A stretch of DNA of 64,000 nt from Angiostrongylus vasorum (Eukaryota > Nematoda > Chromadorea > Rhabditida > Metastrongylidae): NCBI GenBank assembly GCA_018806985.1, contig JADANN010000202.1, forward strand, positions 1,364,001 to 1,428,000. Direction: 5' to 3'. A program made the translations under genes and the position numbers. This document shows positions 10,297-22,319 of this stretch, one piece after another. Within the stretch, counting starts at the first letter, position 1, and every line of letters starts with the position of its first letter. The notes under the pieces were generated by a model. The model did no database searches and was not told where the DNA came from. It saw nothing but the letters and a program-made list of their open reading frames with translations.

Positions 10297-12120
10297 TTTC
10301 GCTGTCAATAGGTCCACATACAAGTGCGTAGAAATTGGTGAGGGTTTCTTTAGGAACAGAGATTCAGCAAAGAGAACAAAAAAAAGAACAATGTTAGCAA
10401 ATAAATCTAAGAGAACGACCACGCCGTCTGTAGTTCTTAACGGGATCGCATTCCGACGATGATATGGCGGGTTTTGTTTGACAGGAGTGTGCTAGTTCTC
10501 CTGTTGAGCACTCCATGTACATCACAATTCGACGTCAAGAAAGGGACTGGAGCGACCTTAATGTTAGAGATCTCTTTGAAGAATGGCGAAACTGTGGCTC
10601 CGAAGTTGTTTTGCAAATGGCGAAGAATTTTTATGTATTCAGCAGAAATGATGACCTTTGCTAATGACCTTATGGAATAGAAACCATTAGTAAAGTGGAG
10701 AAGAACTTGTAGACTTCGGCTTATTGTACAGTGAAATCGTCTTTATGTGGTTTTCCAGTTCTAAGAACGTCGCATTCTGACAGGCATGGATTTAACAGCC
10801 AGGCTAATGTGTATGAAGAATCAGTAATACTAATGAGACACATGTAGACATAGGAAAAAGAGAATGGAAATTCTTGAGGGATATGTCTGAAAGTCTTTTT
10901 GCATTCCACATAATGTCACCTTTTTACGAGGTACAGTGTTCTTCATCAAAACGTCATTTCAGTCTGAAAGAGAGAATGGCAACCAAGCTTAACGAAATTC
11001 CAGAAAGCACGTAGAACTGTTTACACTCCAGTAAATCGCCGTCTGTTTTGTACATGTTTCTGAATAGTATTATTTTTTTGGCTAAAATGCTGTCATAACC
11101 TTTCACTGTGCCTCTTAGCCTTCTAGGCATTTCTTCTTCCTTTCTTCAATATTATGTAAATATAATATATTGCCTGCAGGTTAGATCGGCCCTGTTTTGA
11201 AAGAGCTTGCCGACTAAAGAACGTGTGAGATTTGTTATGTTTAGTTGAAGATAAACCTTAACAAAAATAATCGAATTAAACACTACTGACAATTGTGAGT
11301 TTTTGACTTTCTAATCTCACATAGTTATAAGCTGAGAATATTGTTTTGCCAGAATAGTGTTTTCTCTCTCAAATTTCATCCCTTTTTTGCTAACAATAAA
11401 TTTGATAGCCAGAATGTTAGCCGATGAGAGCAACGACATTAGATGTGCATGCTATTAGTGTTTTATTAACAAAACCCTTGCGAGGGTGACATCAGTGAAA
11501 AGAGGACGGCCTTACAGAGATCATAAATTAGAGCAGGTCGTCCGATTTTTGCGGACGAGTTGTATTTCCCAGTAAGATAAAACCCTTTCACAACCGCGTG
11601 TCACAGGAGCACAAATGAAATGCGCACTGAAATCAAGACGCACCGTCCGTCTACGCGCGTAGGAGGCGCGGCACACTGGTTTCTTGAGTTGTCGTTCTAT
11701 TGTCCGGTCACCTCACATATTTTTCTAGTAACTCTGACTTCTACGTATCCGCTATGATTTTCTGCCTATGCTGACATCTTCCTGGACCATATCCAAGTTT
11801 TGTGTAAAGTAAAAGAAAACAAGAACACCATCCCGCATAGTGTTCTAAGCATTTACTGCAGTTGTGTAAATTGTATAAGTTCTACGTAGAATATTACGAC
11901 GTTCACTTTATGGTTTTGATATCCTTCCATTCTATACAGTGCTCAAAACTTATCATTGCGAGTGTAAATTAGAAAACGACGAAACGCATCAAAAAAATTA
12001 GAGCTCCACACTGCCAGTTCTTCGATAACTTTCGATATTTGCTTTAGAAGTTGGGACGTTAGCAGATCTATAGAAGAAGACTTGCACTACCATTCCATGG
12101 ATATTAATTTTAATATATAA
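10297..12120. other. No recognisable feature
   Basis: AT-rich sequence with several 60-73 codon frames on both strands. The frame at 10253-10462 starts inside the Penelope end and is not a gene candidate. I see no splice-supported exon, RNA gene or known repeat. Confidence 0.4.
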
Positions 12121-15100
12121 CAGCCTCCACGGATCTCCCTTACATGAGGGATCTCGAGCCGGTTTGTCGCGAGGCTACGTGGCGCGTCCTCAGGTGGCGG
12201 ATAGGGGGATTAATCGCGGACGAAAAGCGACCTTTGCTTCCCCTGAGACGCAGGTGGGATCCAGGGGATGGACTCCCTGTTTCTGCTGCGTCAATTTGGC
12301 ACATACTTTCTGTATTTGCTAGACGTATTCATGCATGCGTATGTGGGTGCGTTCTCGCTTATGCGGGATTGTGTTCTACGAGTCAATTCGGCCAAAAGCC
12401 TGCAATCAAGTGACACAAAACTATATGGGAGGCGATTAGGAGTCACCTCCAACAAATAAGCTCCGTGTCCACTCTGAGAGCGCGTCGCAAGCTAGCCGTG
12501 AGTACACCCAGCCCCCCACGTTCAGAGCCCTGCAAGCTATACGTGGGTATCAAAATGCTTAACACAGTAAAAAAAAACGGGCCTCATTCCCTTGACCTCA
12601 AAAGAGCTCCATTTCGCAGCGTTGGGTAGAACGAGTGCGGAGAGGCTGCAAAAATCTCAGTGCCAATGGAAACTGCCTGGATTACAAAGAACTATGGTGA
12701 CAATCTGTACCTACAATACACGTACACTTGCATCCGAGTCCTCGATAGAAGACTTGCTCATGCAAGCAAGAAGGATAAGTTACGACGTCATCAGCCTGGT
12801 CGAGACGAGACGACGACACCCATTCGCCGCCGTCTATGACACCGGAAAAGAAATGTTCCTTGGAATACGCGACAGCAGAGGAGTCGGCGGCGTCGGCGTT
12901 CTCGTCAACACGAGTTTGTCCCTGAATATTGATTCATTCGAACAGCTTACAACCCGAATCGGACCTTCACGATAAAAAAGATGTGGATCAATACCGGGCT
13001 TGTCAATCTTCGTCGTTCACGCGCCGACGTCAAACTATGACGAAGAAGAAGTCGAAGCGTTCTATATGGAGTTGGAGAACTTCTACAGAGAAGACCACAT
13101 ATTCTTCAAGGTCATGATTGGAGATTTCAACGCTAAGACTGGACCAAGAAGAACGTCTGAAAAACGTCACATTGGGACCCACGGATTGGAATGGAACGAA
13201 CAGAGTGAACGGCTTTCTGAGTTTACCACGGCAACCAAGACCATCCATGGTAAGTCGCAGTTCCAGAAGCCCTACCCTCAACATTGGACGTGGTAAAATA
13301 AACCACATCGTAGTAAACAGAAGGTTTTGCCTAACCGATTTCGCTGTTGTCCCAAAATTCTACACGGAATCAGACCACCACCTCCTTCGTGCATGATTCT
13401 ATTTCTCGCGAAACGGAGAACAAGCCGCTAAATTCAAAAAACCGAAGTCCCAGAACCACCGTTAACTGGGACTTACTCAATTCATTAGTCGGCTGTTGGG
13501 AAGATGCCGTTGTCGATAACATCGACGAGGAATACGATCGGCCTATTCAATACCTTCACATTAGCGCTATGAAAGCTGAGAGTTCGAAAGTCACCAAGAG
13601 ACGTCTGTCCCCAGAAACACTCGAGCTGATACGCCAGCGTGGAATAGCACGAGCTGCAGGCAACCGCGAACTAACGTCCGAACTTGCAAAACAATGCAGA
13701 CAGGCAATGAAAGAAGATCCTGAAGAGAGGTGAGCAGCAGTAGTGGTCGAAGCTGTAGAGGCTGGGAAAAAGCATTCGCAAAGCCCACCGAAGCATCGCC
13801 AATTACAAAACCAAGATGATTGCACTCCGACGCACAGACGGAACAGTTACAGCGTCCAGAAAGGCAATGGAGAAAATCATTCACGAATACTACTCAGACC
13901 TCTTCGATAGCCACGTCCACCTTCCGTCATATGAAATAAGGGAGGATGGATTTGTTGTAATACCTGTTCTCCCCTTCCGAAATCCGACATGCCATTTCGC
14001 TGGTGAAAAATCGAACAGCACCATGTCGGGGCGCAATGAGAGCAGGACACCTGAAGAACTTTCCAGCCCGGGTCTTCACACGTTACCTGTCTGAATGCAA
14101 GGTCGCTACTCACTGGAAGACCAGCAAGACCGTGTTATTGTTCAAGAAGTGTGACCTAGGCGATATCGGCAACTATCGCCCAATCTGCTTGCTGTCTGTC
14201 GTCTACAAATTTTTCCCTCGAATCATCCTAAACAGGACTGACAGAACATTGGACGAAGGACAGCCATGTGAGCAAGCAGGGTTTCGAAAAGGATTTAGTA
14301 CGATGGACCACATCCACACGACAACAATGCTGACTGAGGTATCGCGAGAGTACAAAAGACCGCTCTGTCTCACTTTCATCGATTTACAGAAAGTCTTTGC
14401 TTCAATTGAGATAGAAGCAGCCATGAAAGCCCATGATGGTCAAGGAGTCCCTACTCACTTCATAAAGATTCTTCGTGAGCTGTACAAAAAGTTTCAAAAC
14501 CAAGATATCACCATTCTACAACGATATTAACATCGATGTCAAAAGAGGAGTTAGGCAAGGTGATACCATCTCGCCAAAAATATTTACCGCCGCCCTTCAG
14601 AACATCATGCGAACATTGGAATGGGATAATATGGAAGTGAAAATCGATGGCCGACAGTTACACCACCTTCGCTTTGCTGATGACACGTCCTTATAACACC
14701 AAACATTAGCCAAGCGGAACATATGCTTGTCGACTTTGATAAAGCCTGTGGAAAGATTGGACTTCGACTAATTCTCACAAAAACGATGTTCGTGAAGAAC
14801 GGCTTGGATTTGTGCGCCCTATTCACGCTCAATGGAACGAATGTCTCCGAATGCTCTAGTTATGTCTATCTAGGTCGGGAAATCAATATGATGAACGAAG
14901 CGCAGTCGAAAGGACGATGCTAGGAGTATCCCGTTTTACACAAGTAAGGGATAGGATCCAAAGCTCCGACCTGCGTCAACGATCAAAAATCAAAGATGCC
15001 GTTCTGTACGCCAAACAGTCGAAGATAAGGTGTGCCGGACACGTAATGCGTGTGAATGACAACTGATGGACAAGAGCGGTCAGTGAGTGGACTCCTCGGG

Positions 15101-15295
15101 ATGCTAAAGGCACTGCAGGAAGGCCACCGATCCGATGGTCAAAGGAGCCTAGAGGAATGATATGATGCTCGTGGAATCCCTAGAGCGAGCAGAGCCCACT
15201 GGGCTACTCTTGCACGCGACAGGGAAAATGGAAGGTTTACTGACGTCCGCTCGAGTCACTCGATGATCAACGGGATTACAGGTATAACAGCCTAC
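12120..15295 (+). mobile_element. RTE-type non-LTR retrotransposon, copy 2 (near full length, inactive)
   Basis: The most complete RTE copy. A GC-richer 5' leader (about 12120-12680) precedes the AP-endonuclease (12690-13300: [31 protein letters not shown], then in another frame [11 protein letters not shown]), the linker with [19 protein letters not shown] (13560-13730), reverse transcriptase (14100-14920, with LRFADDTSL then a stop, and [15 protein letters not shown]) and C-terminal region (about 14930-15200, [13 protein letters not shown]). The 3' end reads TCAACGGGATTACAGGT. At least four frameshifts or stops separate the blocks, so it is dead. Compared with copy 1, the endonuclease GDFNA motif is intact and the 5' leader is present. 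Confidence 0.9.
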
Positions 15296-15309
15296 TATGG
15301 AGCAACAAA

Positions 15310-15457
15310 CTTTTATGACTTCTCGATTAAGCGGCTCATGGCACTCTTAAAGAAGTATACAAGCTGCTCACTCTTCGGATGCTCTGGAAAGTAATATGCA
15401 CAAATTAGACGGTTGGCAGTGGAACAGCCACAGGCACCAAGTTTATCGACCTCTGAG
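15310..15457 (+). mobile_element. Penelope-like reverse-transcriptase fragment
   Basis: About 150 bp matches the polymerase of the 20826 copy in order: TTTATGACTTCTCG, CACTCTTAAAGAAG, ATGCACAAATTAGACG, then GGCACCAAGTTTATC. It lies directly after the 3' end of RTE copy 2, so one inserted beside or within the other. It has no start, end or endonuclease. Confidence 0.7.
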
Positions 15458-15545
15458 GGCTAGAAAGCTTGGTGAGCCTGGGGGCTTAGGATCGAACCAA
15501 AAACCACTTTGTGTTACAGGGCGAACCTAATTACTGCACTACACG
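15458..15545 (-). repeat. SINE family A, head fragment
   Basis: On the minus strand it shows the A head 'gcgtgtagtgcagtaattagg', a B-box-like 'ttggttcgatcctaag' and the start of the shared central block (AGGCTCACCAAGC). Confidence 0.6.
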
Positions 15546-16917
15546 CAGCCCAAATCCCTCCGAATCTTCTCCACTTCATCAGGATTTCCTCCAAAACAAC
15601 CAGTGCATGTGGCTTGATGGAGAACTCCTCATGGCGACGTGTTTTCAGAATAGAGCTACTGCGAAGGAGCATCATGGTGGCTACAGTATCGATGGTATGT
15701 TAAATGACCGCCAGCAAGCCCTCAAATATAACCTTCGGTACGCCAAGGCCAATTCAAAAAAGGCTTGTCTCTTAAATGCGAAAAAAGGAATATCTGGGTT
15801 CTCTTATCTTTGAGTATTGCGCCACCCAGCATGGTGCTGCGCTTGGCAGTAAGGACTAAGAAGTACAAATTGATTGTTGAAGACGTACTAAGTACTGATT
15901 GAGTGCAAAAAGTGCGGATTCTGTACAGTAAAGGTGAAATTTTAGCGGCACATGAGCTAAATAACCTGGGTTATTATTGAAAGTGTTCATTTTTATTAGT
16001 CAGATCAAGGTCAAAGGAAAGTCGCTCTTGAAAGCATTCTTAGCGATGCATTGTTCCCCGGCTTGGATTGTATACGATTAATTGTTGACAGCTGCTCGTT
16101 ATATAAGCTGTTAACTGTCAAATAAATAGTTTTAGTAGAAGGTTTACAACATCAGTAAGGTGTCATGAAAATATGGGTTAGTGATACGCACTTTTTTCTT
16201 AAAAAAATGCTCTTCACTTTCATGAAAGCGGCTTCTATCGATGCTTAGTTTTGGTACGCACTGCAGATACCTCAATATAAGCTTCCTACGGAGGTTGCAC
16301 ATTGTAAAACAAATGTCCCTGCGCAGTAGGACCCTCTTCGCTGTTTATGCGTTCGGCTAGTAGACGCACTGAGCCTAGAATGGGGCAACGAACCACCAGT
16401 GAACGGCTGAAATCACTCTATGGTAAAACGCCTTACCATATTTAGTGCCAGTTTAGAGTTGTAATTTACAACACAGGCGATAAAGAAGTCTAATAAGAAC
16501 TGGCCATGTTTGCACACTGATAAATGTGCACTTTGAGGACACTTAGTCCCTTTCTGGACACTTCAAACACATTTGTATAGGTTTCAGTGACGTGGTATTT
16601 CTAACGATAAAATGTTCTCACCCTCTAAACTTTATTGTCTAATTATCAATAGATCGCCTGTGGAATTCGAGCAGACCAGCCAGCTCGTCCAAAAATATAG
16701 CGCAGTACACTTTTCAATAGTACAACGCTATGAGAATAGCTATCTATGGATCAACCCCGATACAGAATCTCTGTTCTTCATGCCATCGATTGACTGCAAA
16801 AAAAAGTTTGGAAAAAAAGCTACATGCTGCAAAATAGACTATAGCGCGCATTGAAATCAGGATCTGAAACGTACAACAGCGTATATACTGAAATCATTAG
16901 GCATGGTAGTGAAAGTG

Positions 16918-16918
<1 letters not shown>
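15546..16918. other. No recognisable feature
   Basis: Contains a 100-codon frame (15511-15813) and an 80-codon frame (16612-16854). Neither has a recognisable domain or supported splice sites, and the first begins in the SINE fragment. No RNA gene was seen. Confidence 0.4.

Positions 16919-16959
<41 letters not shown>
16919..16959. repeat. (TA)n microsatellite
   Basis: Uninterrupted TA dinucleotide run of about 40 bp, directly before a family C repeat. Confidence 0.95.
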
Positions 16960-16962
<3 letters not shown>

Positions 16963-16969
16963 TATATAT

Positions 16970-17372
16970 CCTCCTAACGATTTACCGCCTCATCGTGGCT
17001 GGGAGATGTTCCTGGTTGTCGGACTGCGATGTACAGCGAGGAATTCGTCCCCCCCCCCGGCAGGGTCTCCCAAGCTGAGAGGGAGTCCAGCGTTTCCATC
17101 AGGAAGCCTAGCAAAGAGTAAACCAATACTAAGATCCACCACCGTCCTGCTATCAAAGTCGCATGGTGGCAAATCCTCCTCTGATCCACAAGGGCCACGA
17201 CTGCCCGTGGTGGTGAAGACCTGGGGAAGACTTTGGGCCAGGCTGACCTCGGGATTTCAGGGAACCACGATGACTTAACCAGCAAATCTCCGAAAAATGG
17301 AGGTTATGAAGGAGTCCGCACAACTAGTGAGGACGGGCCGTTCAAGTATCAAGTATCAAGTATCAAGTATGT
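16970..17372 (+). repeat. SINE-like family C, full copy
   Basis: Complete copy: head 'cctcatcgtggctggg', 'ggcagggtctcccaagctgag', 'gatccaccaccgtcctg', 'gatccacaagggccacgactg', 'ggcttaaccagcaaatctcc' (here atgacttaacc), and a tail of four TCAAGTA 7-mers at about 17342-17369. An A-box-like TGGCTGGGAG and a B-box-like GGAATTCGTCC can be found in the head but are weak. Confidence 0.85.
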
Positions 17373-17394
17373 GCCTATGTATGCATATGGGGCA

Positions 17395-17672
17395 CGTGTA
17401 GCACAGTGGTCGGAGACGCTCTGCAATATGTATGGGATCGATCCCAGAGTCCCAGGCTCACCAGGCCCTCCATCCCTGTGGGGTCGGCAAACTGGTTTCA
17501 GACTTGACTGTCAGGATAGCAGAAGTGGCTGGATACTCAGTAGGCAATTCAGCCGTGAGTCACTGTGAAGGCCATGAATGCATTCAGTCGCCTCCAACGA
17601 TGCTTACTGAAGTCGAATGCTTGGTGCATTCCTCAGGGATTGGTAAACCCCGAGAGCTCTTTCCTTTTTATC
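17395..17672 (+). repeat. SINE family A, full copy
   Basis: Best A copy. The tRNA-like head has 'gtgtagcacagtggtcggag' and 'gggatcgatcccag'; the central block is CCCTGTGGGGTCGG...CAGACTTGACTGTCAGGA; the tail is AGTCACTGTGAAGGCC, TGCATTCAGTCGCCTCC, ACTGAAGTCGAATGC, CTCAGGGATTGG, GAGAGCTCTTTCC. No coding capacity. Confidence 0.85.
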
Positions 17673-17737
17673 CCTAATGTGTATGTATATATACGTAGGT
17701 ACGCATATGTCTATATGGTGTGTATATATGTATATCC

Positions 17738-17740
<3 letters not shown>

Positions 17741-17784
<44 letters not shown>
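17741..17784. repeat. (TA)n microsatellite
   Basis: Uninterrupted AT/TA run that touches the 3' end of RTE copy 3. Frames here translate to alternating Tyr-Ile and are not genes. Confidence 0.95.
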
Positions 17785-17786
<2 letters not shown>

Positions 17787-20700
17787 TGCGTCATCTGTCG
17801 CCCCTTTGATCGTCAGTGCAGGCGGGGCGTGCGCCAATAAATCTCCCACTTCTCCCTGTCACGTGCAAGAGTATTGGGTTCTTCCCGCTCTGTGGACACG
17901 TTGGGCATCACAACTTTCGTGAAGAGCTTTGACAATAAGGTCGGTAGCCTTTCTTCTGTGCTTTTGACATCCAGAGGTATTCAGTCGCTAATGACTCCTG
18001 TTCATTGAATATCGTTCATTCACACTACGTGAACAGCTCACCTTATTTTCGACTGTTTCGCATACTGAACGGCGTAATTCATTTTTTGTTCATTTCCTTA
18101 ACGTGGTATATCGGAGCTTCGGATTCCCTCTCTTACTTGTGTGATACGAAATACTCCTTCGTCCCTTCCACTGCGCGTTTAATAACTCTGAGTGATCACT
18201 CATCCTACTTATGCGCCGACCAGATTTCTGACGCATACGTTAAGGCAGCAAGAATCGTGGAGTCGAAAAGGTGGGTACTAAGTCGGGTGTACTTCGTTCT
18301 TTGCACTACATCCTCAATGCTTTTGAAAGCTCGCGAAGCCGATCGCTTCCTCCTGCTCAACTCCGGAGTTATGTTTTTTCAACTTTTTGATTTCCCGACC
18401 TAGATAGACGAAGATGGAGCACTTGGAGATGTTCAACCCGTTCAGCGTGAATGGGACACACGAAGCCTATTCATTCCTCATGAACATCGTTTTTTGTCAG
18501 GTTTAGTCGAAGGTCAATGTTTTCATATGCTTTATCAAAGTTGGGAACCATTCGTTCCGCTTGGTTAATGTTTGATGTCACTCAGAGTGATGTCGTCAGC
18601 ATAGCAACGAATATGTTGTAATTGGCTTCATTGTTCGTAAGACGTTCTCGAGGGTGGCGTGCACAATTTTGGCGAGATGGCATCGCCCTGCCTAGCCCAT
18701 CTTTTGATGTCAACGCTAATATTGTTGTATTATGGTGGTATTTTTGTTCAACCTTTTATCCACTACCTATTATTTAGGGTATTACTTGAAATAAAACCAC
18801 ATTGATGCGGAGTTGTTTGCAAAAACTGGACCCTAGGCCAGATTCGAACGCGCTATAACCTGTTACAGATGAAAAGTTGAACAACTATGATTTCGACTAC
18901 AAGCTTAGTTTAACTTGGTTCAATGCCGATTTGTGCTCCGCATATCATTATCGTGGACTAGTGGTTGTTGATGAGACCACATGGCTGAGAGGAATCCAAG
19001 ACATGAGCGTCAGAGGTGCACTGAGCAACACGTGAACCCCATTAAAGGGTAACCGTCGGTTGATATCTGGCCTAGAGTCAAAGTTGTGCAAACAATTCTC
19101 CATCATTGTGGTGATATTTTTTGTAGAGAAAATTTTATATCGCTCACGAAAAATCTTTATATACGGAGTAGGGACACCCTTGCTGTCCAGTGCTTCCATG
19201 ACTGCTTCTGTCTTAACTGAGTCAAAAGGCTAACTTTGCTTAAATCGATGAAAATGAGACATACAGGTCTCTTTTACACTTGCGATAACTCGATGATTCG
19301 TGTTATTTGGTGGATGTGGTTTATCGTAATAACTCTTTTTCGAAATTCTGCTTGCTCATATGGCTGTTCTTCGTCCAGTGTTCTGTCACTCCCGTTTAGG
19401 ACACTTGAATGAACAGTTTGTAGACAACAGGAGCCAAGCAGATTCGGCGATAGTTGCCGTTTTCGTGGAAGTCACACTTCTTAAAGAACGAAACAGTCTT
19501 GGTGGCCTTCCTTTAAATAGGAACCTTTCATTCTGACAAATAGTATGTGGAGAGCCGAGCCAGTGGTTTGTTGATGACTGGCAGAAGGTTCTTCGTCTAT
19601 TCAGATCCTCTCCTGTTCGGACCTGGCGTTGTTCGATTCTTTACTGACGATACACCAAGTTGCACTCGTAAGGAAGAACGGATCGGACAACGTATGCAGC
19701 TTTAGTTCCTTTCGCATGAAGGCAGGAGAACATAGCTATTGAATAGTTTCGAGTAGTAATCATGAATGATTTTCTCGTCCGCCTTTCTGACCTACAATCG
19801 GCGAAGTTACGATGGGCATTGCAAATGCCTTTCCAGGCCTGTGCAGTTTCCGCCACAACTGCTGTTCTTCGCTTTTTAAGCTTTTTTTTATCGCTTCTCT
19901 GCACTGTTTTTCAAGTTCGGACATAAGATGGCGGTTGTCTTCAGCTCCTGCGGATCGACGTTGGCGTGTCACCTGGACTGTTTGTGGAGATAGACGTCTC
20001 TTAGTGACTTCCGAATTCTCAGCTTTCCTAGGGACTAACGTGAAAACGTCAAATGAGCCTACCGTATTCTTCGTCGATGTTATCGAAAACGACATCTCTC
20101 CAATAGCCGACTAAGCTATTGAATAAATCTCAGTTTATAGTAGTTTTAGGACTGCGTTATTTGAATTCAGCGGTTTTTTCTCCTTTCCGCGAGAAATGGA
20201 ATCTTGCACGAAGGAGGTGATGGTCTGATCCCGTGTAGAATTTTGGGACAACAGCGATATCGGTAAGGCAAAAACTTTTTATTTACCATAATGTTTTCTA
20301 TTTCGTCATAGTACCCTCCATTTTAGAAGATTCTCACATCCAGCGTTGAAGGTGGGGCTTCTGGAATTGCGAGTAACCAGAAATGCCTTTGGTCGTTGAT
20401 GATATATTTAAACAGCCACTCACCCACCTTGTTCCATTCTAATCCGTGGATCCTAATATGGTGTTCTTCGGACGCTTTCTGGGTACAATCTTAGCGTTGA
20501 AATCACCAGTGATGTCCTTATGGTCCTCTATTTAGAACTCCTCCAAGTCCACATAGAACGCTTCTTCTTGGTCTTAGTTTGATGTTGATGCATAAATGAC
20601 GAAGATTGTCAAAGTCGCTGCTATTGATCCACACCATATTAATCGTAAACTTCCTTCGGGTCGTTAGTTGTTCGAATAAACTGATGTTCATGGTCAAACT

Positions 20701-20823
20701 CGTGTCGGCGAGGACGCCGACACCGCCAATTCCCCTATTGTCGCATGCTCCGAGAAACAGTTTTTTCTTCGGTGTCATAGAACGTGTTGGATGGGTAGTG
20801 TCTTCTCGTTTGAGCCATTCCCA
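17785..20823 (-). mobile_element. RTE-type non-LTR retrotransposon, copy 3 (heavily decayed)
   Basis: Minus-strand homology to copies 1 and 2 along its whole length: 3' end near 17790, C-terminal region near 17900-18300, polymerase near 18300-18740 and 19105-19640, linker near 19780-20060 ([18 protein letters not shown] in one frame) and endonuclease near 20340-20820 (GIGGVGVLADTSLTMNISLF). Stops occur every few dozen codons. Another insertion interrupts it at 18747-19104. Its 5' side ends abruptly where Penelope polymerase sequence begins. Confidence 0.8.
18747..19104. mobile_element. Insertion into RTE copy 3, with a family D-like head
   Basis: The RTE sequence is continuous across this segment when it is removed. 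The flanks are imperfect duplicates, ATTATGGTGGTATTTTTG at 18729-18746 and ATTGTGGTGATATTTTTTG at 19105-19123. About 18775-18870 resembles family D on the minus strand (AAATAAAACCACATTGATGC, then a B-box-like AGATTCGAACGCG). The remaining 230 bp match nothing else I saw in the window. Confidence 0.5.
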
Positions 20824-20825
20824 AG

Positions 20826-22310
20826 AACTCGTGATGGAGTCCTTCGACGTCACCGCCCTCTACACAAACGTGTCGAATGACTCCGCTGTGCAAAAGCCAT
20901 ACTCGGACTCCTTATACAACAAGAAGGAAAAAATAAACTTGTATGGCTTCACGGTTCAGCAGTTGATGACACTCTTAAAAGAGTGCCTAAACTGCTTAAT
21001 CTTCAGGTGGTCTTGGAGGTATTATGCACAAATGTAAGGGGCTGGCAATGGGACAATAACTGGCGCGAAGCCTTGCCCATCGCATTTATGTCTAAAGTGG
21101 AAGCACCAGTAATCGATCTTGAGCCGTTACTCTACTGTAGATATATAGGTGACTGTTTTATCATTTGCTCAACACAGGAGGAAATTGACAAATATTTCGA
21201 GTTGTTCAACGAACAGTCAGAGCACATTAAGTTCACCCGAGAGAAACCGAAAGAAAACTGGCTTCCATTCTTGGGCGTCCAAATTAACCTATCTGAAAAT
21301 GGCTACATTAGCAGTGGTACCGAAATCCAAGTAGTAAAAACATACTTGTTCATTACCTCTCCTTTCACCCTTCACACACAAATAGGACGCTTATAAGAAA
21401 CACGATTCGAACATCAACCAGCGTGTGCACAAGAAGGGAGCAGAGAGAGGAGTCTCGGAACTTGGCGCGGCAAATAGCCATTTTTAATGGCTACGAAACT
21501 GCAGCACGGGATAGGCGTAGAGGAAACCCCACGCCCCCAAACCACAACTCTAGCAATCCCCCTCCCCAATTCAAATTAAGAAAGTGCAGCTATAAAACTC
21601 ATCTTGAGTAGGGCCGGTCTAGAGAATTCGGTAACCGTAATTGAAATGCCACCGAGTACTCTTAGACGCCAGCTAGTTCGTAACCGCCTATATGACCGTC
21701 TATGTGCAACGCAAAATTGCATGATTTGCCCTAACGGTAAAACTGGTGATTGCATGTGCTCGGGTACAGTCCATCTGATCTCCTGTAAGGCGTGCGGAGA
21801 CGAATACATTGGCGAAACGAGTAGACCACTCCGTGTCCGCATAAAAGAACACCTCGTCGGTAACGTAAACCAAATACCCCCACTAGGCATGCATAGGACC
21901 CAGAGACATAACAGGGAGGACTTTGAAGTACGGGTCACGATCGTCGCACAGGAATCGAGAACACAAGCGCGCAAAACTCTCGAGGCATTCTGGATTAATT
22001 CCAGAAATCCGAAAATGAACCGCAGGGAAGAATGCCTTATTATGTGATATTGGGCAGTATATAAGCCTGTTGTTCTCTTGGGATGGGCACATTACGCTTA
22101 CTTGTGAATCCCGTGCGGTTGGTCTCCACGCGACATACTCAGTGGAAGCCTCATAGAAGGCGGTGAGTGTGCAAAGCTGTGTTCAGTGTGATGGAAATCT
22201 TGGTTCAGCGTTTTCTCTGTTTGCTTACGGAAGTGTTTGCACAGGTAGACTGCTGTCAACTTGACCTTTCCAGGCTCTGAGGAAGGCGAAATCCTCCAAA
22301 ACTTCGGCTT
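20826..22310 (+). mobile_element. Penelope-like element, second subfamily (5'-truncated)
   Basis: Begins inside the reverse transcriptase with motif A (SFDVTALYTNVSNDS), then LLKECLNCL, a frameshifted motif B region (GLAMGQ-like, then AFMSKVEAPV), motif C with YCRYIGDCF (expected D replaced by G), and ENWLPFLGVQINL. The GIY-YIG endonuclease follows at 21604-22047, open for 147 codons: RLYDRLCATQNCMICPNG, LISCKACGDEYIGETSRPLR, HRTQRHNREDFEV. The YIG and the CxxC/CxxC residues are present. The 3' untranslated region (22050-22270) differs from that of the 7112 unit, so this is a separate subfamily. Polymerase damage makes it inactive. Confidence 0.85.
22276..22303 (+). ncRNA. Degenerate hammerhead motif
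   Basis: CUCUGAGGAAGGCGAAAU is conserved, but the second half reads CCUCCAAAACUUC instead of CGCCGAAACGUC. Stem II, the GAAA box and the cleavage site are all damaged, so this remnant should not cleave. Confidence 0.55.
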
Positions 22311-22319
22311 TTCTCATTG

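Noticed and set aside
10253..10462. 69-codon open frame, possibly a last exon of the membrane-protein gene
   Set aside because: Its start lies in the terminal sequence of the Penelope unit, which recurs at 23753.
16974..17285. Overlapping 103-106 codon frames on both strands
   Set aside because: They lie wholly inside a family C repeat and are not conserved as frames in other copies.
17604..17922. Three overlapping frames rich in Tyr-Ile repeats
   Set aside because: They are translations of the TA microsatellite and adjoining SINE/RTE sequence.
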